DNA of 64,000 nt from Botryosphaeria dothidea (GCA_011503125.2 WWBZ02000013.1:1-64000), one strand, 5' to 3'; counted from the first letter of the stretch, positions 9,814-22,216 are shown. Made by a program: numbers and translations. The notes: generated by a model from the letters alone, not told the origin.

Positions 9814-12813
9814 ATGCCCGTAACTACGAGATCTAAGAGTCGTCTTCTATCTATGGCACAAGCTGTTGAACAACCTTTTAAAACTCTAGAACCTGCTGCT
9901 CCGAAGCAGCCCTACCAACTTAATGGAGCTCAATCTTCTACACAGAGAACACAAAGGGAATCTCTCATACCTCAAGACCCCAGCAACAGAACCCCGCCTC
10001 AAGACTCTGGCAACGGAACCCCGCCTCAAGACTCTGGCAACGGAACCCCGCCTCAAAGCTCTGATAAGAAGGAGCAGCTTCAGGAGATCACCAAGCCTTA
10101 TTCGCCAAGCCATATTCCCAGCAACGAACCCACACCTCAGGACCCCAGCAACGAAACACCGCCTCAAGACTCTAGCAAAACAAACCCGCTCCAAGACTCT
10201 AGTGAAAAGAAACAGCTTCAAGCAATCAGCAAGCCTTATTTACCAGGCCCTATTCTTAGAAACGTCAAGGAAGCTCTTCGGCCTTGCAATCGGTGCTCTT
10301 GTCGCAAAGGGATCTTCGAATATTTAATCGATAACTGCACTACGTGGATCAATAACTGCATTACGTGCGGGCACACTATGGATAGCCACCAACTACGCTA
10401 CGGACACCCTTGGTACCCTTGGTGCGATAACTATGTTTGCGACCGACCAGAGCTAGTTACTTCCGTTCTAGAATATGCACATCAGTTCGGGGTCATAATC
10501 ATTCGTGCAACCCCTCAAGTCGGAAAAACCACTCTACTTAAACTCTTAGGCTGTCATATCGCCTATAAAGAATTGGACTTAGAGCCAGTCTTCCTTAGTT
10601 GGGAAAAAAGAGAGAAGCGCAATAATCTTCCGTATGAGGAATACCTTCAAGAGTATAAGAAATACTGGCAAGAAAAAAATACCGAAATTCGCCCTCAGAA
10701 TCCTAAAGCGCGTACGATCTACCTTATCGATGAAGCCCAAGGCTCTTATGAAGAAGATGGCCTTTGGTTAGCCTTAAAGAACCACCGTAATACAAGGTGG
10801 TCGCCTTTATTCGTACTTGTCTGCGTCTACGGTGCTACCGGGGTTTCTCACGAACGCGATCCAAACGCTGAATCTCAGGCACAACGAATACATTCTCTAC
10901 ACCGTATAGAGCTACGTCCTTCTATGCCTGGAATCCCATATATGCTCTTCCGGCGAGAGGAAGTAGACCATATAGTTGGAAAATTTGCCAATTTTCACAA
11001 ATGTAGGTTTCAGAATGAAGTAGTCGATTACCTCTATAATGCTACTGGTGGGCATCCGGGTATGGTTGGGATACTACTGTCGTACGTGGAGCTTCTTAAG
11101 AACGGAGTAAGTCTTTTCTTTTACATTTGAATATGGACCTTGCTAAAACTTTAATAGAATAATGTTCGTATTCCTCGGGTGTTATTACCAGAGTTTTTTC
11201 ACGAACAAATTACTCAACGTGAAGGTAGTCTTATTGATTATCTTAGTATGTATGGTAGAGGAGTCTGGACACCTTCGTGCGAGGACTATGTGGGAAAATG
11301 TCTTCACCAAGCACCTGAGTACGGCCATCTTAAGCTTGTGGATATCAAAAAAGCGCTACGCGAGGTCGCCATACAACCTCATGGGCTAAGCCGCCTACAG
11401 AAAGACTTTGACGCCTTTGCGTTTTGCCATAAACAAGGCTTACTCCACACCGAACAGCTAGAAGACGGAAGTGGAAAAACAAAGTTTACTTTTGCATCCC
11501 CACTACATCGACGGGTCGCCTATCGCCGCCTTATTCCAGGTCGAGAACCAGATGCCGAGGTCAAAAATCTAAGTCTCCAGCAGATTTGCACCAATGCCAT
11601 TGCTCGATTTAGCCCAGGTACCCTCCAGAAACGCCGGTATTCCCGGCATAGTGGGAGCTGGAGCATCCCAGAAGCTGCATTTCAAGATGAACTGTACGAA
11701 TGTCTAAACCAAGAGCTCCATTATCTCCCAATTCTATCCGAATATTCCCACACTAAAGACGGCCGAATCGATTTCTATATCTCTGATCGAAAGTGAGGGA
11801 TCGAAGTGCTACAGTGCGGAAGCAACAAAGAAATTGTTAACCATGCTGCTCGATTCGCCAGTGGCGGCAATTATCAACGATGGGAGATTATGGACGACTA
11901 TATTATTCTCAACTTCTGTCCTAGAGCTGCTCTTCGAGAAGTTAAGATTGAAGGTAGGTTTTCTTACCCTTAACTTTCTATTAAAGGGGTTTATATTAAT
12001 ATATAATACTAACATATTTACTAATTAGATGAGAAAATCAAATCACACCTCTTTCATGTTGTTATAGAACCCGAGGAGTTTGCTGCGGAAATTTATACGC
12101 ACGACATACAGTTGTATAAAAAGTGGTCCTTAAACGAAGGAAGACAAAGACCTAATACAGACTTCTACGGCCTCAACGATCCTGTTCCTAATACCACAAA
12201 TAGTGGTGATCTGTTGCATGAACCAACACAGAGGAGGGAAGGGACGACGATGAAAATCGAGGAGATGAGGCTGCAAATGGAGGAGATAAAGAGAGATATG
12301 GACGAGAAGGAGCGACAGGCAGAGGAGAGGGAGCGAGAGAGGGAGCGAGAGAGGGAGGAGAGGGAGGAGAGGGAGCGAGAGAGGGAGAGAGAAAGGGAGG
12401 AGATGATGAGAGAGAGAGAGGAGAGGGAGCGAGAGAGGGAGCGAGAGAGAGAGGAGAGGGAGCGAGAGAGAGAGGAGAGGGAGCGAGAGAGAGAGGAGAG
12501 GGAGCGAGAGAGGGAGCGAGAAAGGGAGGAGATGATGAGAGAGAGAGAGGAGAGGGAGCGAGAGAGGGAGCGAGAGAGAGAGGAGAGGGAGCGAGAGAGG
12601 GAGCGAGAGAGAGAGGAGAGGGAGCGAGAGAGGGAGCGAGAGAGGGAGAGAGAAAGGGAGGAGATGATGAGAGAGATAGAGCGACGAGTGGAGGAGAGGG
12701 AGCGAGAGAAGGAGAAGATCAAGCTGCAAAGAGAGCAAGAGGAAGATCGAGAAGAGATAGCACAAGAGCAGGATAAGCCAGTGCTAGGAAGAGATAGAAA
12801 AAGGAAAAGATGA
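9814..12813 (+). CDS. Crinkler-like NTPase-nuclease (CRN/CR family) protein, three exons, one internal stop
   Basis: Exons 9814-11106, 11158-11953 and 12029-12813 give about 957 codons. Residues about 1-150 are low-complexity Pro/Gln/Ser. A Cys-rich stretch (CNRCSCRKG, then CITCG) leads to a P-loop NTPase: Walker A in TPQVGKTTLLK at about residue 235, Walker B in TIYLIDEAQ at about 305, then TGGHPGMVG. Exon 2 ends in a PD-(D/E)XK-type nuclease region with GRIDFYIS followed by GIEVL. Fungal and oomycete Crinkler-type proteins combine such NTPase and nuclease modules and act in host or rival nuclei. That role is inference here. Exon 3 ends in a roughly 130-residue Glu/Arg helix. An in-frame TGA at 11794-11796 falls between the two nuclease motifs, where related proteins usually have Trp. 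Coding on both sides of it is continuous. The gene is not RIPped. Confidence 0.75.
9970..10060 (+). repeat. Short coding tandem repeat in exon 1
   Basis: A 27-bp unit (cctcaagactctggcaacgg and relatives) recurs about three times in tandem, with decayed copies at 10130-10200. It encodes PPQDSGNGT repeats in the N-terminal low-complexity region. Confidence 0.8.
11107..11157 (+). other. Intron 1 of the Crinkler-like gene
   Basis: The intron is 51 nt, with donor GTAAGT at 11107, a pyrimidine-rich interior and acceptor TAG at 11155-11157. It falls on a codon boundary after the GAG-like LLKNG segment. Removing it restores one continuous frame, and the next exon has no ATG of its own, which supports splicing over a second gene. 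Confidence 0.75.
11954..12028 (+). other. Intron 2 of the Crinkler-like gene
   Basis: The intron is 75 nt, with donor GTAGGT, branch-like ACTAAC about 18 nt before the end, and acceptor TTAG. Joining one base from exon 2 with two bases of exon 3 gives a continuous frame into EKIKSHLFHVV and on to the Glu/Arg tail. Confidence 0.75.
12310..12700 (+). repeat. GA-rich minisatellite encoding an E/R single helix
   Basis: A nearly pure purine tract with a unit of about 130 bp: gaaagggaggagatgatgag recurs at 12391, 12520 and 12652. It is in frame and encodes alternating Glu/Arg with periodic MM. This composition is known to form stable single alpha-helices. The opposite strand also shows open Leu/Ser-rich frames, which are composition artefacts. 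Confidence 0.85.
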
Positions 12814-12958
12814 TGGCGCAAGAGGTGGGATGATGACTTAAGTAAATGGATAGTTAGTTCTTCTACTCTTCACTCGATCTTAAGAGGCTTTATTTTGGTG
12901 ATTATTAATGGTTGATGGAATTCGCGCTTGATCGGTCTAAATCGATGAATGACTTAAT
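12814..12958. other. Downstream flank of the Crinkler-like gene
   Basis: Un-RIPped sequence with no ORF. It presumably contains the 3' untranslated region, but no poly(A) signal can be singled out. Confidence 0.3.
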
Positions 12959-13034
12959 ATTGGATTTTCAAGTGAAGAGTGTGAGGTCAGAAAAGAGAGT
13001 AGATTCTGCCTGTCTCCTGAGAGGGAGGTTGTAG
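12959..13034 (-). repeat. Reversed fragment of the Copia C2/C3 LTR
   Basis: The reverse complement of the last 75 bp of the 5165-5405 LTR (…ctactctcttttctgacctc…). It is un-RIPped and broken at 13034, where LINE sequence begins. It marks a lost minus-strand Copia insertion next to the Crinkler-like gene. Confidence 0.8.
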
Positions 13035-14121
13035 TTGCATTAACGTCTATCTGTACTAGCTTTACAGCCAGTCTTGCCTCCCATGGGGCTTGTTGACGGG
13101 TAGAGTAGCCACCTTTTCGCTGGACAAATGAGATCCTCCGCTTCCTGGCTAATTTTTATTATAAAACCTGCCATTCCCGGTTCCTCGCATCTTCCCCGGA
13201 ATACCGCCGTTGATTCAAGGAGGCTTTAAAAGAGAAACTACCCCGTTGGTCCGAGGAGGTTTCTAATCTTCTCTGCCCTCGTCGCAGTTCCTAGATACTC
13301 CTAGCCCGTTGCCAGGCGGCAGTCGATAAAGTGCCACTACGCCTTCTCAGCGCCGCATTTACAGGTAAGTTCCGCCTTTTTATGCCCTAGGCGTCTATGA
13401 TACTTGGCGAAATCCCCATGGCCGGTTCTTTCGGCTAGTAGCCGGTGTAGTGTCTGCCTTGATAGCGCTAGCTCGGGGTTCCTTCCTTTTCTTATCTTAA
13501 GGCCTAGGTGTCGGTAGGCTAGTATTTGGTGCTCCTCCCACTAGGCTTCGTAGACTCGCGACCTCTCCTCCCTATTTCTCCGTCTTACCTAGGATACCGT
13601 TGCCGGTTCCTATTTATCGTTCTATAGACCGATGGCTGCCTTCGCTAGCTGATCGGCCTCCTCGTTTCCCGTGATTCCTATATAACTAGGGCACTACCTA
13701 GTCTCTACTAGGACTAGGAGCTCCCGCCTCGTACTCTTTAGCCTTATAAATTAGCTCTACGAGCTGGCCGGGGTGTGTCCTTCTATGCCCTGTATAACTA
13801 AGGTATTATCTATATATAGCGTGACTTTCGTGGCCTATAGGGCTTCTATATTAGCGGCTGCCCATTTAAGTCCTTCTACTACTCCTTAGATTTCCGCGTT
13901 AAATACCTCCGCCTTATATAGGCTTCCGCTTTAGGCATAGATCTGCGCGCCGTGTCTATAGGCAACGAAGGCCTAGGCGGTCTTCGAGTTAATGCTCGAA
14001 CCGTCCGAATAGATATATACCGTCCCCGGTGGGTCTTATCTTAGTAATTCTACAAATTCCTTTACTCCCCTCTCTTTTCCCTACGTCGTCTTTTAGGGGC
14101 TATTAGCGTAGCTCGGCTATA
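13035..14121 (-). mobile_element. LINE-D fragment: RNase H and C-terminal zinc region (Tad1-like)
   Basis: Reading the minus strand through RIP stops gives a full RNase HI domain. It has YIYSDGSS (first Asp), YKAEVFNAE (Glu), LYIDNTLVIQG (second Asp) and GNEEADQLAKAA (last Asp), followed by a C-terminal knuckle of CKCG...WHFIDC type. This is the end of the ORF2 of a fungal LINE of the Tad1-like kind. The reverse transcriptase is absent, since the fragment is bounded by an ATTT repeat at its 5' side and an LTR scrap at its 3' side. LINE-A in this window lacks such an RNase H, so this is a separate family. Confidence 0.8.
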
Positions 14122-14144
14122 TTTATTTATTTATTTATTTATTT
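14121..14144. repeat. (ATTT)n simple repeat
   Basis: Six tandem ATTT units. This may be the tail of a lost non-LTR insertion in minus orientation. Confidence 0.85.
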
Positions 14145-14148
14145 AGTT

Positions 14149-14630
14149 TAACGTCTCTTTTTAGTTATAGACTATTAGAGACGGGGCCGGAGGGCCCGTT
14201 TCTATATACTATACTATACGCGGTGCTAGAGGGGTCGGTAGTAATATAAGAAATAGTAACGCTTTAGCGATCCCGTGCTACTATAGTAACCCTTAGGCTT
14301 TCTACCGGGCGTAAACGAGATAGAAGATAGTAGTAGGAAACGCTAAGTATAAAAGAAGGGGGAGGAAGTATTAGGGGAGTTCTAAAGAGTAGACGGCGGG
14401 ACGTATTTATACCTCGTTAGGTAGGTCGTTTAACTACCACCGCCGGGTAGTAATCTTTAATTTTTTAATAGAAAATAAGCTTAATTACCTCCGTTATCTA
14501 TTATTAGATAGTATATTAGCTTAGTTATTTATTCTAAGACGTCTTAGGAGTAATACTACGAGCGCCTTAGTAACTAAGTAATTAAGTTATTTATTTATCG
14601 ATTCCGACCGATTAAGCGTAAATTCTATTA
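14149..14630 (+). repeat. Probable 5' LTR region of Copia C1
   Basis: RIP-saturated, with no coding. Position 14631 starts ggttataagcccgg, which matches the primer-binding site seen after the C2 LTR (attataagcccgg). Sequence just left of it is therefore expected to be the C1 5' LTR. Its left end cannot be placed, and the partner LTR lies outside the window. Confidence 0.4.
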
Positions 14631-14899
14631 GGTTATAAGCCCGGATAGTACTTAAATAATAGCCTAATCGGCCGCAATTACTTAGAATTAATTTCTACCG
14701 AATACTACCGAATCCGGCGCATCCGAGGCCGTTTATTAGACGAGTACTTATCGTATTAATTTAAGTATTAGCGTAAGCCATCTCGATCGTCTCTTAAATA
14801 ATAAGAACGACTAATTAGCCTATTAGGCGCATTAACTAAATTACCGAATCGAATTCCTAACGACGAACGACTATTCCGACCGTTATAATAACCGAATCG

Positions 14900-15651
14900 T
14901 CGACTAAGGAGCTTAGAACTATCCTAAAGCTTATTAGTTTAAGAAACTATCTATAATAGAGGTTCTTACTAGAAGGATACTTTAAGAGAGAGAATCTTTA
15001 GAAGATCGTTAGCGGCGATCTTATATAGCTACTAAAGTAAGAACGTCTAAAGCCTAAAGAAGAAGACGCTCTAAAGGAGATAGATCTTACTAAGTACGAG
15101 CGTAAGCTTAAACGGTATAAGGACTAGATTACTAGGGATACTAAGGTAATTTACGTAATTAAGATAATAGTCTATATAGACTACCTTCGTTCTCTATCTA
15201 CGTTCTTAACCTCGAAAGAAATATAAAACGATATTAATTCTAAATTTAAAGAAGAAGATCCTATCTAGTAATTAATCTACTTCTTAATCTAGACTAAGAT
15301 AATTTATAATCTAACTACGAATCTTAAAACTTTCTTACGGAAGTATAGTACTATCTAGATAGACTATATCTAATCTAGCCTTAAACTTCTATCTAAGATA
15401 GTAGTTTATAAGCTACTTACTAAGCTAGATTAGTACTTCGATGCTTAGATTACGGCTAAGCGCTAATTACTTCGTAATAATAAGAAAATTAAGCTCTAAG
15501 ACCTTATTAATTAGATTATCGATAAGAATAAGCGGAATATACTTCTTCCGAATTTATAAGTTAATATTATTAAACGAGGAGCTAAATTTAATTAACCGAA
15601 TTAACCGAATTAATCGAATTAGTAGAAATACCTCTACTATAATAGATCTTA
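14900..15651 (+). pseudogene. gag of Copia C1
   Basis: Read through stops, the frame shows NYLQ-RFLLEGYFKRENL near 14940, followed by IVSGDL. This is the DUF4219/UBN2 gag signature of plant and fungal Copia elements. The charged PKEEDALKEIDLTKYERK and a long helical region follow. It is interrupted at 15651 by LINE-A copy 2, and the target duplication tataatagatctta resumes at 20784. Confidence 0.7.
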
Positions 15652-18600
15652 AAAAAATATAACTATACTAAAAAATCGACTCTAAACTACGGCGCCGAGA
15701 AAGAGCCTTAGGAACTCTCCTAGGCTTCGCGAGTTCTAAAATAGTATTTAAGATAACTATAGCCGCGAAGTAGTTAATATAGAGAATATAGGAAGAGGCG
15801 AATAGCCTCCCCTAGTAACTATCTCTATCTAGCTCTAATATACCCCTAAGAAATCGTAGAGCACCTAGTATAGCGTAGAATACGTTAAGAGAGTCTTAAA
15901 AATAGTAGATACCCTCCTCTAAGCCCTATAAACATCCGCTAGCCTCTCTTTAGTTCTATCTAGCTAGATAAAAAATTTTCTTAATATTACTAAGATAATC
16001 TTCTAGAATTATATTACTATCTACTAGGAGGTAGCTACTAAGAAGCTAGGCCTTAAGAATATTTTTAAAGAGGTCTAATAGGTCTAAAAGATAGTTAACC
16101 GTATCTAGGCTATCTCTATATCTATATCTAATACTCGTAGCTAGGTATAAATTATAGCCTAAGTAGCCCTAAAGCCCTCTACCCCCTAGCTACTACTAAA
16201 CTTACTCTCTACTTCCTAGAAATAGTAAATAGATAAGAAATAGCTAAGCTCTTAAATAAGGTAATTATTAGAAAGATCTAGGTAGAAAAAAGCTAGGCGT
16301 ATAAGAAAGTACTTACTACTAAGAAGCTCCCTAGTAGAGACGTTAGAATCTTTATACCGGATAAAGTAACTAGAATAGCTCTTCTCTAGAACTAGAAATA
16401 GACTATAGAACTAGGAAAAGAAGTTAGGCCTAACTAGTAGCTATACTTAGTACTAGTATATAACGTCCCTCGAGAAGAAATCGATACTATAAACTTCTAA
16501 GCTATCTAAACTATCTAGAAGTAGAACCTATCTCTATATCTAGAACTACGTATTAGTAAGCTAGCCTAGCTAAAGAGAAAGCTCCTAGAGGGAAAAACTT
16601 ACTCGGCTATTATTCTTAGTACTATAAACCCCGAAACCGCTAACTAGATTATTAATAAGGGGCTTATTATTAACTTTACTATCTATATAGCGTAGTACTA
16701 TAACGTAGTCTTTATAGTAACCTAGTATTTTAAGTACTAGGCCTACGGTTATATTACTAACTATTATAAAAAGGAGGAAAAGTACGGATAGTATAGTAAG
16801 ATATATAATACTAGAGACTACCCTAAGGAAAGTATATAGTACGTAAACTACTCTTAAAGATATATAGCCTAGAGTAACTTCTATCTAGTACGTAGAGCCT
16901 ACTATACTAAGGCCGCCTAGGCCCGCCTAGTAGTACTAGAAAGGCACCGGAAAGGACCTCTAATAACTAAAATATAGCCTTAAACTAACTAGTTAACCGT
17001 TAGACTAAGAAAGAGAATTAAAGAGAAGGAGCCGGTTAAGAGGGGACTAGGTAGGCTAAGAGACTTAAGCCGCCCTCCGCCTTCTAACTAAATAAGGTTT
17101 ACCGGACTTAATAGCTTATAACACGCCTTAGAGAAGCCCGCGGGAACTCCCTTCTTATAGCCTATACTACTAGCCCCCTCGTAGCCGGACCTAAAGATAG
17201 AAGAAAGTTAATATTAGATATAGGCTCTCTCTCTATTATATAGTATAACGTCTATAAGAGTAAGAATAGAGTAATACTCCCGCTCTTTAAGAAAGTAGAC
17301 CTAAAGATCTACTATATTCTAGCTATCTAGAAACCTTAGAGAAACCTAAGAGTTAAGATAATAGTAAGATACTCTATTTACTATATAGTTTTTTCCTAAA
17401 AGAGAGTAGTAAGAATCTACTTCTTTATAAGTAAGGCTATTAGCCCCGACTCCTAGCAAGTAATAGTCTATTTACTAGATCTTATTATACTATCCCTTAT
17501 TACTAGAATATATATAATCTATATCTATAACTACTATAATCCCCCGCTAGCCTCTTATACTAGTATAGCGCTAGAAACTCTATCTCTTCTACCGAAAGTT
17601 CTTAGAAAACTAGAGAAGTATATTCTTCTAGGGGACTTTAATCTCTACTATCCTATCTAGGAAGATATAACCTTTCTAATATACTATATTCTAGCGGATA
17701 ATCTAATTAAGATAGCTACCGTAGCTAATCTTAATCTAGTCCTTCTAAGGAGTACTATTACTAGACGAGATAGTAGTAGCGAGAGTACTCTAGACCTTAT
17801 CTTTATATTACGGTAGCTAGAGGAGAGAATCTTTAGCTATAGAGTTAGCTAGAAGCTCGAATTATCCTCTAACTATCTACCTATTCTTACTATACTTAAT
17901 TTTTCTTCTACCTCTATAGAACTACGCCTCCTAAGATTCTAGTAGAAGAAAGTAGACTAAAAGAGAACTAATAATATACTCTAATTAAAGCTCGAATACC
18001 TTAAAGTAGCCCCTCTTAATACTAAAGTAGACCTAGATTACTTTACTATACTACTCTAGAAGGCTATCTAAAGAATAATCTAGAAGACTATTCTAGTAGC
18101 GAGACCCTCGCCCTAGGCCTCTATATAATAGATAAAGAAGTATTCGGATCTAGTATACTAGACTAGAGTAGCTAGAAGAAAGTAAACGGCTATAGGGAGG
18201 AAGAAGAACTAGATAGTATACTAAACTATTACTAATAGTAAGAAGAGGTAGATTAGAAGAAATAGAATAAAAGTATAGCGTAGAATAGTAGCTAAGATTA
18301 CTTCGGACCTATCTATACTCTAGAAGCTCTTAAAGTAGATAAGAATAAGAGTACTAGAACCTCTAGCCCTATCTTAGTTTCTACTCCTCTAGAGAGTAGA
18401 TAAATAACTATATTACGATAACTAGTCTAAGGTAGAAATCCTTACTAACTAGTTCTTTCTACCTTCTAGGGCTACCGACCTCTTAGATCTAGATAGATAT
18501 ATATACCTAGTACTAGTAGAGATTTCCTAAGACCTTACTAAAGAGTAGGTCCTCTATACTATTAAGAAGCTTCCTCTAGATAAGATACTAGGCCTAGATA

Positions 18601-20783
18601 AGATTACTAATAGGTTTCTAAAGTAATACGCTAAGATACTAAGGGGACCCCTTACTAGGCTCTTCTAGAGATACCTCGTACTTAGATACTACTCTAAGTA
18701 GTTTAAAAGCTCTATTATCGTAGTCCTTAGGAAACTATAGAGGGACGACTATACTAAAGCTAAGTTATTTAGACCGATTACTTTACTTAATACGCTAGAG
18801 AAGCTACTTAAGAGGATTATAGTAGATAGAATCTTCTAGGCTACTAAAGTATACGGCCTACTTTCTAATATATAGATAGAAGCTAGGAGAAATAGATCCG
18901 TAGTAGTAGCTCTTAATCTACTTATAGAATAGATCTATACTATCTAGATATAAGATCTAGAGCTAGTAGCTTTAGTTCTTAGCCTAGATATCTCGAGAGT
19001 ATATAACTACGTATCTTATAGAAGGCTTCTCTATAATATAAGGATAGTAAAACTTCTAGAATAGGTAGAAAGATTTATCCGATCCTTTCTATAGGATCGT
19101 ACTACTTAGCTATCCTTCGGAGACTTTACTAGTCTACTAATCTAGACCTTAACCGGGATTCCCTAGGAATTCTTACTATCGCCGATACTCTACCTATTCT
19201 TTACTTTTAACCTACTTATATAGCTACGTAGAAGTAATATCTTCTTCCTTAGATTTATCGATAATACTAATATCCTAATCTTTAGTAGATCTATAGAATA
19301 GAACTATAGAATACTAGAGGGAGTATATTAAATTTATAAGTACTAGATAGCTACCTACGGGTTAGCTTTCTCGCCCGATAAGTATTACCTTATTTATTTT
19401 ATAAGGAAACTAAGAAGATTTAATATAGTAGCAGGGATCCGTATTCCTAGATTTACTAGATACCTAGAGTCTATAATTAAGATTCTAGGAGTCTACGTAG
19501 ATAATAAGCTTAGATAGGGACCCTATATTAGAGAAATAGAAGCTAAGGTAATTAAATAGTATATATCTCTTTCTAGACTCGCGGCGTCTACCTAGGGAGC
19601 CTTATTTACTAAAGCCCGTTATATCTATACGGCCGTGGTAAGGCTAGTTCTTATCTACGGCTATAGAATATAGTATATTCTAGAGGAAATCCTAGGGTAG
19701 AGAAAAATAACTATCTAGCCACTAAAGAAGATCTAAAACTAGTACCTACGTACTATCTTAGGGGCGTATAAGTTAACTAGTATATAAACCTTAGAGTATA
19801 AGATAGAAATTCCCCTACTCTTACTATATCTAGACGAACTAGTACTAGCCTAGGCTATTAGAGCTAGGAATAGCCTAGTCGCGATAGTAGTAGAGGAAAC
19901 TTACTAGAGTATTAAATAGATAGCTTAGGCTACTCTAAGTACTAGAGGCGCTACTAGTTCTACTAGAAGAACCCTACTTAGAAAAAAGGTAAACTTATTT
20001 CTTAACTACTACCTCTCTACCTACTAGAGTCTCTCGAAGCGAATAAAGCTACGTATAGTATATAGAAATAAGTAGAAGAAGAGATAGATAAAGTCTACTA
20101 GCTAGAGAAGATAAGATAAACTAGTAGCCTAAAGTATATAGTAGAACCTAAAAATTAAATAAATCTATAGCGAACTATCTAAGCTATAGAGTATACTCGC
20201 TACCCTACTACGTATAGAGTATATTAGACTAAAAGACTTTCTCTTAAGGCGTAAGGTACTAGAATATCCTAGTTCTACCTATCTATACGGCTAGTATAGA
20301 TAAATCCTAAAGTATATTCTCCTCTTCTACCCCTACTTCTAATAGGGTAGAGTATAGATACTCTAAAGGGTAGGAACTACGGACTACTACTTCCTCCTCT
20401 TAATAAAGAAGAGGATTAAAGTAGTAATAGGCTAGTTTCTACGCCTAGGGCTACTTAGTTAGTTTAGTTTTACTAGGAAACTAATCTAGAAGAATAACTA
20501 GAAAGAGAAACTAGGAGGATTACCGAGAATACTAGGACCCGAATAACTACGAGGATAAGAACTAAAGAAGTAGAGCTAGTAGGCGAATATAGGGCTACTA
20601 TAGTAGCCGCTACCGGTAAGAAGAAAAAATAGAACTAGTAGGGATAAATAGGCCTAGATAGAAAGAAGAGGTTTTTACTAGGCGATAAGATTTTTCCCCT
20701 CGAGTAAAATAACTATAGATAGCTAGCCCCGTATAGACCCGTAAGAGAGCTATATCGGGAAGAAATAAATTTATCTATCTATC
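15652..20783 (+). mobile_element. LINE-A copy 2, full length, RIP-saturated
   Basis: It is flanked by tataatagatctta (15638-15651 and 20784-20797). The 5' end, seven A then an ATA where ATG is expected, matches the 5' end of copy 1. The 3' end gctatatcgggaagaaataa and (TATC)n tail are the same as in copy 1. ORF1 zinc knuckles, the endonuclease, reverse transcriptase (FIDNTNI near 19255) and the C-terminal region can all be followed by alignment with copy 1, but each is broken by many TAG/TAA codons. Confidence 0.92.
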
Positions 20784-21078
20784 TATAATAGATCTTATCG
20801 AATAGAGAGGTACTTCTATCTATATTTTAAATTATTACGAGGAGGATTATTTATCCCTAATTAGAAACTTATTAGCGAATACTATACCTCTTAATCTAAG
20901 AATTAGCTAAATATAAAGTTCGATACGAAATTAGGAGCCTTAAATTATATAGTAATTATATAGTTACCTCTTAAAGTTCTTATAAAGTCTAAGAAATAGT
21001 TTCGTAAATACTTTATTATTAATACTAGAGTCTACTATTACTACTATAATAATCGAGAAGTATTCTTAGATCTCTAAG
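20784..21078 (+). pseudogene. Copia C1 segment between LINE-A copy 2 and C2
   Basis: A short RIPped segment continuing gag/protease of C1. It ends at the target duplication ctaag (21074-21078), which recurs at 51978-51982 after the right LTR of C2. Confidence 0.75.
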
Positions 21079-21317
21079 TATTAGACTTTCTTATCTTACT
21101 ATCTTAGGTATCTCGTCTATCTTAAATATTCTATTCTTTAGGTAATAATACTCTTTAGTATTTAATCCCGTATTAGTACTCTCTCTCGGATCTTTAGTAT
21201 CCTCGATTATTTAGTTATTATCTATATATATAAGTAAGCCTACCGGCCTCCCTCTTAGAAGATAGATAGAATCTACTCTCTTTTCTAATCTTATACTCTT
21301 TACTCTTAAATTTAATA
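21079..21317 (+). repeat. 5' LTR of Copia C2
   Basis: A 239-bp RIPped version of the 5165-5405 LTR, lacking two bases at its first positions. It is followed by attataagcccgg, taken as the primer-binding site for an initiator-Met half tRNA. Confidence 0.9.
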
Positions 21318-22216
21318 ATTATAAGCCCGGAGGAACGCTACGGCTAGACGCTAAGACTACTCTACTTCTTAGCTCTTTACTAATTAACTCTTTTACTTAA
21401 CTAAGTACTCTTTACTAATACGTAACTACTATTATCTACGGCTTTTACTCGGTTATAGGCTACGGCGACTAAACTAATAACTTAATACGAAGCTATACTA
21501 GCTACTATCTCTACTCGAATCTAACTAGACTAATAATAACTTACTAATAATATAGAAGACTCTACTAAATTCTATATACTTACTAAGTCTTCGGACTAGA
21601 ACTACTAATTATTTCTAGTAAAAGAAAGAGTCTAGAATACTAATATCTAAAGCCTCGTTAATTCTTTACTAATAACTAAACCTTAGGGTATAACTAAACC
21701 TAAAAAACTAATAATTTAAGATATAGTTACTACTAATAAGAAGCTTACTTATAACTATAAGATAAGTAACTACCGCGTAGACTACGTATTCTACGAAAAA
21801 TAATAAAAGATACTTACTAATCTTATAATCTATATCTAGAACTTAATCGCTATAAATCTACTTCTATATATTAGTAATATAAATTCGGATAATTATTCTT
21901 AGACCTATCTAATAACGCTTAAAGCTAAACTTATACTAACTAATAAAGCTATAGATCTAGAACTCGAATAGTAGTATAATTAGCTTAAGTAAGGTTTATC
22001 TAACTAGAATATTAAGAAATAGCTTTAATCTTAGAAAGAGATCTATACTAAAGCTAAGTAACGCGACTTACTATAAGTTAAAGACGACCGACTAATTAGA
22101 GACTTTCTTCTCTCTCTTTAAGAAATCGATTCTACCTACTCTTAGATAGAACTATACCTTCTACGAGGCTAAGAAACTAAGCTAATTCTTTATAAAGCTA
22201 TTAAAGACTATAGATA
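21318..22216 (+). pseudogene. gag region of Copia C2
   Basis: RIP-saturated coding remnant with stops in every frame. Individual gag motifs are not recognisable. Position and continuity with the integrase region beyond LINE-A copy 1 identify it. Confidence 0.55.

Noticed and set aside
12130..12821. Long Leu/Ser-rich frames on the minus strand opposite the Crinkler-like exon 3
   Set aside because: They are the mirror of a GA repeat that has no stops in several frames. No domain, and the plus-strand frame is continuous with the upstream exons.
14149..14900. Possible host gene in this gap
   Set aside because: RIP-saturated, no frame, and bounded by the C1 primer-binding site, so LTR and leader sequence is the simpler reading.
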